Assembly (NCBI GenBank): GCA_003864495.1 | Contig: ML133465.1 | Coordinates: forward strand, 1,361,204 to 1,425,203 | Length of the DNA stretch: 64,000 bases | Source: Nemopilema nomurai | Lineage: Eukaryota > Cnidaria > Scyphozoa > Rhizostomeae > Rhizostomatidae | Direction: 5' to 3' | In this document: positions 39,101-51,100 of the stretch, one piece after another | Layout: each line of letters begins with the position of its first letter | Position numbering within the stretch: position 1 is the first letter of the stretch | The notes under the pieces: model-generated | What the model was told of the DNA's origin: nothing | Database searches by the model: none | Seen by the model: the letters and a program-made list of their open reading frames with translations, nothing else | Made by a program: the position numbers and the translations under genes

Positions 39101-42100
39101 ATCAGCGCCGTGTAAACGGGTGGATACGGATCCGCAAATGCACGGCAGTAAGGCCCCGTTTACACGGGAACGGATCCGCATGGATCCGTACCCAAACTGG
39201 TTACGATAGGCCTTGCGTTTACACGGGCACGGTAGGATCTGCAAATTGAAAATTAACAATCACCTTGTCATTGCGCATGCTTAAAGAGAGAGATTCGCTT
39301 TTGGTCCGTTCCCGTGTAAACGCTTTATAGTTTAGGATCCGATCTCGTGTAAACGGTTGTGCATCGTACCCATATCGTACCTGAAAGATCCGGATCTTTT
39401 GGATCCGTTCCTTTTTCTCTCGTGTAAACGGGGCCTAAGAGTCGACTTCGGTTACTTGCACATGCAAGATCGAGTGCACGTCCCATTGCAGTTTCATGGT
39501 GTCCAGAGGCGGCAATCAATCAAATTGACAACTCGTTAGTGTTAACACCCTTCAAGGAACCTTGTTCTAGCGAGTCATGGGGCCAAGCGACCTCCGCATG
39601 AAACAAACAACACGACATGACACCTTCCTACTTGCCAAGTCCGAAAAAGCTGCCACGAAAAACTTGTTTTGTTGACTGTTTTGAAAGTCGTTTTGGAAAG
39701 CATTGGGGTGGATTACATGTCCGTTGTCTTCATCATAGTTTTGGAAATTGAGGGCGGTTTAAGCTTAAAATCGTATGAGGGTTACACAGTCATTTCCCCA
39801 TCGAAGAACAGTTGACCACAAGAAAAATATGTTTGTTTTAGCTGATCAACCTGCAGTGAAGCAAGCTAAAACTTCTTCGTATCGTTGTCTAAATTGGTTC
39901 CTATGTTGCCCCTGAATCGGCTCCGACTCTACTTGAACAATTTACGACTGGCGAAACGTCGAAATCCGCTAAATTCGACCGTGCGAAGCCTGCCCTTTAG
40001 TTCTTGCAAAGTATATAGTGAAAAATCACTGCCGAACCTAGATATTTTTATAGACAAAAACTGAAAAACCTCGTCAATCCAATCGATTTTAGTTTAAATG
40101 ACTACGGGGGCTCTGCCATGCCGAAAAGGGACCCATTGGCCAGCAAAAAAACAAAATTGCCCCATAGTTATTTTCAACTTCTCTCGGGCTTTTTCGATAG
40201 CTCTGTCACGTTTTCAACCGTCCTATGGAAAAGCTTTTTGTTCATTTAGCTCGAAATCTCTAACTTACAAAATGAAACTTAGCACACATGAAAACTGCCT
40301 CTGTAGCGGTCAAAAACTGACTATTGCCACCAATAGGCACCAAATTAGTTCTACAGTTTCAGTAATCTCAACAACACTAAAGAAACAACGCGAGAATGAG
40401 TAAACGTCGAATCGAAAACCACGCATCGTCATCCACCAAGAAAATTAAATACATACAACATAAAATTGTGCCATTCCGTTGCAGCCAGAATCAGCCTTGA
40501 GCTTTCATTTCATACGCAATGCTGCCAGCACGGGGTCAATCAGTCTTTACAGACAGAATCTGTCCATAGTGGACAGAACAAGTCTATGGGAAGCGGGAAA
40601 TTTCTCAACCAGCCTTGAGCTTTCATTTCATACGCAATGCCTGCCAGCACGGGGTCAATCAGTCTTCTACAGACAGAATCTGTCCATAGTGGACAGAATC
40701 AGTCTATGGGAAGCGGGAAATTTCAACCAGCTTTGAGCTTTCATTTCATACGCAATGCCTGCCAGCACGGGGTCAAGCAGTCTTCTACAGACAGAATCTG
40801 TCCATAGTGGACAGAATCAGTCTATGGGAAGCGGGAAATTCTCAACCAGCCTTGAGCTTTCATTTCATACGCAATGCCTGCCAGCACGGGGTCAATCAGT
40901 CTTCTACAGACAGAATCTGTCCATAGTGGACAGAATCAGTCTATGGGAAGCGGGAATTTCACAACCAGCCTTGAGCTTTCATTTCATACGCAATGCCTGC
41001 CAGCACGGGGTCAAGCAGTCTTCTACAGACAGAATCTGTCCATAGTGGACAGAATCAGTCTATGGGAAGCGGGAAATTTCTCAACCAGCCTTGAGCTTTT
41101 CATTTCATACGCAATGCCTGCCAGCATGGGGTCAATCAGTCTGCTACAGACAGAATCTATCCATAGTGGACAGAATCAGTCTATGGGAAGCGGGAAATTT
41201 CTCAACCAGCCTTGAGCTTTCATTTCACACGCAATGCCTGCCAGCATGGGGTCAATCAGTCTGTTACAGAATGAATCTGTCCATAGTGGACAGAATCAAA
41301 CTATGGGAAGCGGGAAATTTCTCAACCAGCCTTGAGCTTTGATTTCATACGCAATGCCTGCCAGCATGGGGTCAATCAGTCTGCTACAGACAGAATCTAT
41401 CCACAGTGGACAGAACCAGTCTATGGGAAGCGGGAAATTTCTCAACCAGCCTTGAGCTTTGATTTCATACGCAATGCCTGCCAGCATGGGGTCAATCAGT
41501 CTGCTACAGACAGAATCTATCCCAGTGGACAGAACCAGTCTATGGGAAGCGGGAAATTTCTCAACCAGCCTTGAGCTTTCATTTCATACGCAATGCCTGC
41601 CAGCATGGGGTCAATCAGTCTGCTACAGACAGAATCTATCCACAGTGGACAGAACCAGTCTATGGGAAGCGGGAAATTTCTCAACCAGCCTTGAGCTTTC
41701 ATTTCATACGCAATGCCTGCCAGCACGGGGTCAATCAGTCTTCTACAGACAGAATCTGTCCATAGTGGACAGAATCAGTCTATGGGAAGCGGGAAATTTC
41801 TCAACCAGCCTTGAGCTTTGATTTCATACGCAATGCCTGCCAGCATGGGGTCAATCAGTCTGTTACAGACAGAATCTGTCCATAGTGGACAGAATCAGTC
41901 TATGGGAAGCGGGAAATTTCTCAACCAGCCTTGAGCTTTCATTTCATACGCAATGCCTGCCAGCATGGGGTCAATCAGTCTGCTACAGACAGAATCTGTC
42001 CATAGTGGACAGAACCAGTCTATGGGAAGCGGGAAATTTCGAACGGTTGAAATATAAAGTTTTAACAATTGACAATTTTAACAATTTTGCCGTGTGAGCC

Positions 42101-45100
42101 TTTCTGCTATCTTTGGGGTTCCATTGTTAATGATTATGAGATCAGAGAATGATTTATTTTGTGCATTTGTAATAGTTTGAAACAATGACTGAGAGGCAGC
42201 GCTAGCGGTGGAATACAGGTCTATTGTGTAGCTTGCACTGTTTTGAATCCTTCAGACCACATGGGGAGTAAATGCATGTAGAAATTCTTGTGCAAATAAA
42301 TCTTGACAACTAAACAAGGTGTTAACGTGTAATTCTGATACCTATGGTGGCTTTATGATGGCAATGAGAAACTCTAACCTGATTGGCTAATATACCATAT
42401 TCTGTCTATGAGGTTCTGTCTATGAAAAGAACAGACAGATTCTGTCTGTGTCCGCATTGCAAATAACAACTACGCATTACAAATGCACCCTGTGTATTTC
42501 ACATAATCAATCTTTTGTATAAAAGGTAGGAACTAAAGCACAATTAAGTCTCTTTTAAAGAATTGAATAATGGGTTAATGCTTGTGCAACAGATATTGCT
42601 GGATTTGATATCCTTAAAAACAGTTTAGGCCACATGAAAAACATAAGAGAATTGTTTTTAAGACCCCATTAGTTCCATTATTTTGTTTTTGATTGTATGG
42701 TACTCTTTTTTGGCCAAACTTTGGCTAGGCCTGCCAAACAACTCTTTGTTATATGTGAAGATGTTATTAAACTAAAGAGTTGCCAAAATTTTGTGTTATT
42801 AAAATTTTAAAATTATATATCTATATGTTTTTGGAGAGAAATATTCAGAAAATGACAGAAACAAATATTCCAGGTTTGAAAATTCTGACATGTTTCCAAT
42901 AAATGGTGACTTCGTTTAAGGTCTGTTATAACTTTCTTGATGATGTACTCAGATACTGCGCTAAAGTCTTCATTAAGATCAGAAGGTAACAGTTTTAGTA
43001 AGATCTCATTCTTGGTCTTTTTTCACAAGAAAGCAATAAAAAACAATTACAATTCTGCTAATGTAGAGTTACTGAGACACTTATATATTTCTGTAAATAT
43101 AGGGAACAAAAGGTATTTGGCAGAACTTGATATTTGGCCCCTATTTAAAAACAGGTAGATTTATTTTTTTTGGAAAAAGGAAATAATTTATAATTTATTT
43201 GGTGTAAAAACATATTTTTTGAAAAACCTTTAACCCAACTGACAGTGGTGACAATAATTCATTTCTTGAGCACTTTTGGAGTTGGGAATATTTGATTGTC
43301 TGTTTGCAAGGCACTGTGATGATAAATGGCGATCTGGTAGGACACAGTATGAGATAGATCATGGTTGAAAATTTACATTTCTGTGTGTATTGCTTTAAAT
43401 TTTCTCATGCCCCTTAAATTTAATTCCCTGTATTCACACACAAGTGTTTCAACGATACATGGCAAAAGTTTGTTTCAGTTGTAGGGTACCACCTTCAAAA
43501 ATGCATTGCTGCTCACAAAATTAGTCTTGACAAAAAATAAGGATTGATTAAGTTTGAAAAAAAGGTTTCCTGACACCCTCACATGTCACTACATAAAAGG
43601 TGAGAAGCACAGCTAGTAATCTGGGCTGAAGAAAATGCGGAAGGTTTTTTTTAGCATCAAGGCATAAATATAAATATTGGTCAGACCAACATTGGATGGG
43701 ATGGAAGAGGGATGCTTTTAAAAATTGGAACATTGTAGGAAAATGTGTGGCTATGGAGAGCCAAATTGCGAAAAAGTGTCAGATAATATTTGTGGGAAAC
43801 AGGCAAATGTTTTAATAAATGCCCAGCTATCACAGCAGTCAAATAAAACAATAATGTCAAATTCTTGCAGATTTGGGTACTGTGAAGCACCATGGTGGAC
43901 CTACTTTGTGTGGGAAGATCTACCTTGCCACAGCTTTACAAAACAATGAAAACAAACCATTAGTTGTTAAAACTTGATTGTTTATGATTACCTTTCTAGA
44001 GAATCCTGTTATGATATCACAAGTATAATCATTATTTAATGTTTTCTTTTGTTAGAGGTTTTGATTCAAACTAAGTAAAAAAATAGTCAATTCAACAGTC
44101 CTGATATGAGGCAAAAAATGTCTAGGATTAGTGTTTTTGGTCCGCACTAGCATTAGTCACTGAACATACTTGATGATGAGAAGACTTTTCTTGAAGATTC
44201 AAGATGTTCAAGATTCAAATTTTTCATGGAAATCTAAATTGGTATGTCACAGACTATATTAAGTTTGAAGTACTGATTTGGAAGAGAAGTGACCGTTTTC
44301 GTTCTGTGGATTTTGAAAACAGAGAGGGACAGAGCTGTATAAATACATAGCAAAAGTAGGCATATAAGAAAAATGTAGGGTTATCATCTCTCATGTGAAG
44401 AATTAAGACAAACCCTCTAGACATAGGATACTTGTGTTTGGGTAACTGGATATCTTATCTCTCGAAATGTGTCTTTTGCCTGTTCAGACTGGCTTGTTCA
44501 GACTAGCTTGTTTGAAAGCCGCGAGCGTAGGTTGAAGTTTGTGGCATCCGAGAATCAGCGGTACTGGAGATTCGTGCACTTGTAATGTTTGTAATGAAAC
44601 CTGCCACAGTCTTGTTTATTAAGGGTGACAAAAAACAGTTATCGACCTAATGATTCATGTACCAGCTCGCCCTATGCCATTTAGTGAAACTCGTGGATCC
44701 TGTTCAAACACGTTTTAACAACGGGGGCAATAAGGCATTTCTATCCAGCGGGTGTTTTTAAAAATTTCTCCTACGCTAGGAGTATGTTGGCGTGGCTGGG
44801 TTGGTCGTGCATTTTGCAAGTGTTTTAATTTCTCCTACAGCAGTCTTTCTTTTGAAAATGCTAATCGAATTTTCCAACTATAGAAAATTCAGGTTGCATC
44901 AGGTTTGCGAAGCGAATTATGAACTGCGAGGCATATTCACCGTTTTTTGAAGCGAACAAGTCCCGGGTCACGGCGGATTTCAAAGCAGCTTGTTGATCCG
45001 AGCGTAAGCCCCCGTCACCCTGCGGGGAGCAGTCATCCCCTTGGGGGTCCCCCACAATGTCATGCTTCTGCTTGAAGAAGGCCAATTTCTTTTTCTAGAA

Positions 45101-48100
45101 TCCCAAAACGCAACAACACCGCCGTCGAATTTTAACTGTAAAGTCGGGCTGTTCAAGTGTCCGTCGGAAAAGTGCATACCCATTGGGTGGAGATGCGATG
45201 GTGACAATGACTGTACGGATGGCTCAGATGAAGTCGGCTGTGGTGAGCTGCTCTTTGTAGGCCTTTGCAACAGAGAAGGCGGAAGCCCTTCAGCTTGAAT
45301 TCGTTTCGCGTAGACGTTATAATCACCTGCTTACTTGTTTGCATGACTGTCTGTGTTGTGGAACACTATTGAAAATACAAGGAAGTTTCTAAGGGTCGTA
45401 ATCTTGCACCAGGGTATGTTGTCAATCTTCTAGTGCCCTGGCAATGCGATATGCGTATAACACGAGGTTGTCTTGTTGTTGTTGCTGTGGTTTTATATCG
45501 ATTCAATTGTCTGTTAAAGGCCCGACGACATGTTCGAGTGACCACTTTCCTTGCGGTAGTGGTCAGTGCATCCCTGCCAGGTGGAAATGCGACGGCGATG
45601 GTGACTGCAAGGACAAGTCTGACGAAAAGGACTGCAGAAACGTGACCACGAAGGTGCCAGCCACGTGTCCACCTGAATATTGGAAGTGCGCTGATTCTCA
45701 TTGCGTTTTGAGTTCTTGGAAATGCGACGGTGACAAGGACTGTACGGATGGCTCAGATGAAGTCGGCTGTGGTGAGCTGCTCTTTGTAGGCCTTTGCAAC
45801 AGAGAAGGCGGAAGCCTTTCAGCTTGAATTCGTTTCGCGTAGACGTTATAATCACCTGCTTACTTGTTTGCATGACTGTCTGTGTTAGGCCCTATAATAA
45901 GCCTATTTTGCACGTCGACGATTTGATACGAGGTGTTGTCTGCAGCTGGGCGGTCCTATGTTTGCCGCACTCGTACTGGTAGGCTAGTAGTTCAGCAGGT
46001 TAAAAGCCCCAAAACAAAATCGTTAATTTACTGGTAACTTGTTTCTTTGCCGTTTTTCGTCATAATCCGGCGCCTTTTTCTGTTTCTAAAATTGAAAGAT
46101 TTGTCTCCTACTAAAATAGCTTTATATTTGCCTCCGAAATCTCAAAGATCAAAATCTCTAGTTTGCTCTCACCGAGAATCGATTCGTTGTATAGTCCATC
46201 TCTTTCCAGTTTACTTGATATTGCACCCCACCACTCGCATCGTTCTGTGAATAGAATTTCCCAGCAAAAGTAGCGAGGATCCCTGCACTACAGCATACCT
46301 TCAGCTTTCATGAACTGCCAATTTTTTGTCTCGTAGACCGGGTCGTTTGTCCTTCGACGATGCTGAAGTGCGCGAGTGGACGGCAGTGCTACGAGAAGAG
46401 CCAGCGATGCAATTCAGTGCAGGATTGCAAGGATGGATCGGACGAGACCGGCTGTCGTGAGTGTCTCTCTATGAGCTAACCATGCAAATCACATGGCCCC
46501 GAACCATGCAAATCACATGGCCCCGAACCATGCAAATCACATGGCCCCGAACCATGCAAATCACATGGCCCCGAACCATGCAAATCACATGGCCCCGAAC
46601 CATGCAAATCACATGGCCCCGAACCATGCAAATCACATGGCCCCGAACCATGCAAATCACATGGCCCCGAACCATGCAAATCACATGGCCCCGAACCATG
46701 CAAATCACATGGCCCCGAACCATGCAAATCACATGGCCCGAACCATGCAAATCACATGGCCCCGAACCATGCAAATCACATGGCCCCGAACCATGCAAAT
46801 CACATGGCCCCGAACCATGCAAATCACATGGCCCCGACCAGCTTTTAAGTGCTTTTGTACTGCGTTGCATATACCGTAAATCCTCGAGTTGCCCCCTCGA
46901 AAAAGCCCCCACCCTAGAACTACAAATTTTCAATAAGCCCTAGATTTTTTGATTTTTGAATGCGGAGGTTACCTTTGGCATTTTAGTGAATTACCACAAA
47001 AATTTATATTTTTGTTAGTAACTTAATCAAATGTTAGTTTATACTTTGATTATCTTTTATATTATGAAAAGAAAGAAATTAAAAAATTTATCTTTTCATG
47101 TGGCATGTTTTCAGTAAGGCCCCCCGAATAAGCCCCCCTCGAATAAGCCCCCCTCCAGAAATATAAAAATAAATAAGCCCTCAGGGGGCTAATTCGAGGA
47201 TTTACGGTAGCCACAAACTGCCGTTTGAGTTTATTTTTTATTGTAACGCCTTTTTGTCGGTGCAATATTATGACGAGCTCAACTTGTTCCCTTAAAGCCA
47301 CTGCCACATTGATGTGCACCAAGGACCATTTCAACTGTACCAAAACAAAGTGCATCGAGCAGTCGAAGGTGTGCGACACTAAAAGAGATTGCCCTGGTGG
47401 CGAAGACGAACCCGCCAATTGCTGTGAGTGCTCTCACCTGCATTTCTGCGAGCTTGCTTGCTTTTGTGTGATTCGCTGGCCCTGCAAAGCAGCGTGCCCT
47501 CAATTTTCAGGCGAATGTTTAGAACTGAGATTAAGATTTAGGTTAATCGTCTGCTAATCGATCTATCGTCGATAAGCGTAATCGATTTGGCGATTTCTTG
47601 TCTGGGATTCCCGCTATGCCGTATCAAGGTCATCAGGGTAGTGAAATCGAGGCGACGGGTAGATTCATTTGTGTGGATTCGTCGATAACGCGAACAGAGC
47701 TAGTGCTGGGTGAGGCGTAGTTTGTGCGTTTGTGGTTCACCTGCTTTAAACGATTACGATTTATCCAGAACTGAAGTATGCTGAAGAACTCTGAAAGCAG
47801 TATTCAATTGATCCATGTTGAACAGTTTCAATAGCAACCCTGACTGCAATTCCATTCCATTTAAAACACACTAAGAGACTCCATTTTCAATAAAAAGGCT
47901 TCAGCAATCATCGAAGCCAACAATCTTGAATTTAGACCGGGCAAGGATGGTGAGAATTCAAAGCTTAATTTTAAAATGGATTTAAAATTAGCAGCAGTGT
48001 GTTTGTGAGGACATTAGGTAGGATATGACGTTTGATTTGTTATATATGTTTTGTTTTACAGTCATAAACGAATGCCTGGACCACAACGGCCACTGCATAC

Positions 48101-51100
48101 ATACTTGCGTCGACTTGAGGATTGGTTACAAATGCACTTGCAGACCTGGTTTTGCCCTTCATTCCGACAAACACAGCTGTGTTGGTAAGCACCTGCCAAT
48201 GGCCAAGCGATCTTATCAATACGCAAACTTCTTCGTCTGACCGCAGATCTTCTGCGTCACAGCGGTCTTCTGCGTCTGACCGCAGATCTTCTGCGTCACA
48301 GCGGTCTTCTTCGTCTGACCGCAGATCTTCTGCGTCACAGCGGTCTTCTGCGTTTTACCGCAGATCTTCTGCGTCACAGTGGTCTTCTGCGTTTGACCGC
48401 AGATCTTCTGCGTCACAGCGTTTATTGGCTGTTAACTCATGTTACTATCCTGCTCAAGCATATTTTGAGGGGCCATTCAAAAGAACATGGCAGAGAAAAT
48501 GAGCATTTGATCCCCCATCGTTACATAGCATTTCCGCGAGAGCCCTCCCTTAAGATTGGATGGTGTTTGATTCTTTATTTCAGGGTAATTGTCGTTTTAA
48601 TTTCGTAAAATTGTTGATTATAGAGATGACGGGAATGGATTATCGCGCTGCCATTATTATAATTTAAAGAAAATAACAAATGAGTTATTTTTGGGCACGG
48701 GTGATAAACCCCCCTCCCCCAGCCACCTCCTACCTCATGCGTTATGGATTCAGTTCCCTTACCCCACAATATCTTACACGAAAAAGGTGGACAACCCTTC
48801 CTCCCCCCTCAACCGCTACATAACTCTATTGAACGAACGACTTGTAGACGTGTAACGTTGTTACATCTTCGAGTCTTTTGAACTGCTGTTTATTGTCTTT
48901 ATTGCAAAGGTAGCTTAGGACCGGTGCATCGTTATGGCTCAAATGTACTTCACAAAAGGCTTCGATATTTCATTGGCCCACGTAGTCGTTTGGGCCCCGG
49001 AGCAAGTGCTCTACTGTGTCTTGTCTTTATTGTGCCCCTCTCGGTGGCCCCGATTTAATGACCCTTAGAGTGAGTGCGGCTTATTTATTGCTGATTGAAT
49101 CTTTTACTAGCAATGGTGGTATGATCTTGATTAATTGCTTTTAGACTTCAATGAGTGTTCCGTGTATGGGAGTTGTCATCAGCTTTGCCTGAACGAGAAA
49201 GGTACCTACAAATGCTCCTGTGCCAATGGCTATGTCCTGCAACGAAACCACAAATCATGCAAAGCAGGAGGTCAGTAAATTTGGCTCGTTCCTTCTATTC
49301 CAGTGTGGATTGACAATGTCATTGCCTATTGGCAGCTTGTGTGTGTTTAAGACTGGATGATTGGCCAGAACTCAATTTGAGAGCTCTGCGCTAACCAGCA
49401 GCCTCTACACTATACAAACAATGCACTGCGTTCAATCCCATGTTGCAATTCAATAACGTCCAATTGTCGTACTCTCACCACTGCGCTCTCGTGTAATCGG
49501 GGAGCCAAAGTAGTACGCTTTCAGAATTCAGCTTTTCATTTGTTTGCAAACAAAGTGGTTGGGCCCCCGCAAGGCTGCCGGTTAGTGTCTTTAATCGTGG
49601 ATGTAACTCATTGTTTTCCTTTTTCAGGCTCCTTCACTCCGAGGTTGATATTTGCAAACAGATATGACATAAAGAGTTGCACTTTAAACGGCTCCGACTA
49701 CAGGCTGATAGCCAACGGAATGAAGGGAATCGTCGGTTTGGACTTTGACTTCAAGGACAACTATGTGTACTGGACTGACGTCAGACATGAAATTCTGCAG
49801 CGCGCACGCATAGACAAGAACAATACAAACGAGGTGCTTTTGCGCCACCTGGACACCCCGGACGGCCTTACTGTCGACTGGATTGGAAGGAAACTGTACT
49901 GGACTGACACTGGAATCAAGACGATTGAAGTCGCCGAATTGGATGGCACCAACAACATGGATTTGCTTCGCATCGGCAAGGGGCGGCCACGAGCTATTGT
50001 CTGTGACCCTAACGAGGGGTGAGTGCCCTTTCTCATTGTTCATGGCGGGCGTCTCATCTAGTTTGATACACACTTTTTCAAAAGGATAAAGTCTTTAATT
50101 CTATAACATCGAAGCTCAAAATTGCCAAAATTCAAGAATAATGCCAAGCTCAATCTTCAGGACTAAAATGCCTCCTTAATCCGAGTTTTCTCCCGAAGCA
50201 AAACAACTGTCCTTGTGATCGTACTAGGATCGTATTTATATCGTTAGATTTAGCATTTCAATATCAAATTTGTTGTTCTGTATGTTTCTGTTGAAATTTT
50301 TGATGAAGCTTCAATTCAAAAATGTTTTTCTTTTATTTTAAGGTGAATTTACACCTTGTGTTGGGTTCAAAATCGAAATTTTTAAGGATATTGAGGCTAG
50401 GCAAAGAAATAGGTATTTTTATGAATAAAGATGTGTAAGTAGTTAGTGTGAATATACTTTTTGAACCGATGGACATTAGGCCTGTTGCCATGAAATGTTC
50501 TTGACTTAATGCCTGTGTGCAAACTGAAAGAGCTGGATGTGTGGAACGTCGTCGTGACACTTAGCTAGTACATCGTTCCATAACGTTGATCCTGATCCTG
50601 CAGTTTTGCGAGGCTTGCTAACGCGCTATTTTCGCTTTTATTTCCACAATGTTGTCCCTAGTTTTTGTATACCCTTATCCGAATAGTTTTATCTGTCGAC
50701 TGGTGAACATCTTTTCTTCGTTTTCAAGGTATCTCTATTGGACTGACTGGGGATAGAGGCGGCAATAGAGCGCATTGGAATGGATGGTGATCCAACGACC
50801 CGACAGAAACTTATAACTAGCGACATCATATGGCCAAATGGGCTGACCCTTGATTTTGCACAAAACAAGATGTACTGGGTGGACTCGAGTTGAAGAGGTT
50901 GGAGGTGGCAAATATGGATGGCAGTGAAAGGAAGTTGTTGGTTCATAACGGCTTGAGTCTTCCGTTTGCGCTCACAAACTTTGAGAATACGCTATACTGG
51001 ACCGATTGGGAAAGCACGGGCATAAGGACCTTGGACAAATTCAAAACGCCATACGAAGTCAAAGACTTCAGCGCAAACCACCAATCGCCAATGGGCATCA

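Larger units (their letters stand above)
37243..42492. mobile_element. Large element with ~370-bp terminal inverted repeats
   Basis: The left arm (37243-37616) and right arm (42122-42492) are near-perfect inverted copies. The outer end is CAGGGTGCATTTGTAATG. The arms enclose about 4.5 kb with no transposase ORF, a nested MITE at 38939-39435 and a tandem array at 40491-42040. No clear target-site duplication is visible at the ends. The plan is that of a non-autonomous foldback-like DNA transposon; the superfamily cannot be named from this. Confidence 0.75.
36127..45098. other. 9-kb first intron filled with repeats
   Basis: It contains a 5.2-kb inverted-repeat element (37243-42492) with a nested MITE and a 13-unit array, each listed separately. 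The flanks (36127-37242 and 42493-45098) are AT-rich with no coding exon that I can support; the ORF at 43725-43949 has no recognisable domain. Confidence 0.55.

Noticed and set aside
38791..39249. 152-codon ORF
   Set aside because: It runs across the GGCCCC-ended MITE and its internal duplication; the peptide is a translation of repeats.
40491..42040. Regular array resembling CRISPR
   Set aside because: The units are contiguous with no unique spacers, no cas genes are present, and the genome is that of an animal.
40479..42097. Many overlapping ORFs of 60-120 codons on both strands
   Set aside because: They are frames through the 119-bp array, repeat the same peptide, and change frame whenever the unit length slips.
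46461..46943. 160- and 154-codon ORFs with [12 protein letters not shown] repeats
   Set aside because: The 24-bp unit keeps every frame without a stop open. There is no start context, splice partner or domain.
49684..50073. 129-codon minus-strand ORF, repeated at 56031 and 62401
   Set aside because: It is the antisense shadow of YWTD half 1, which has clear family motifs on the plus strand.
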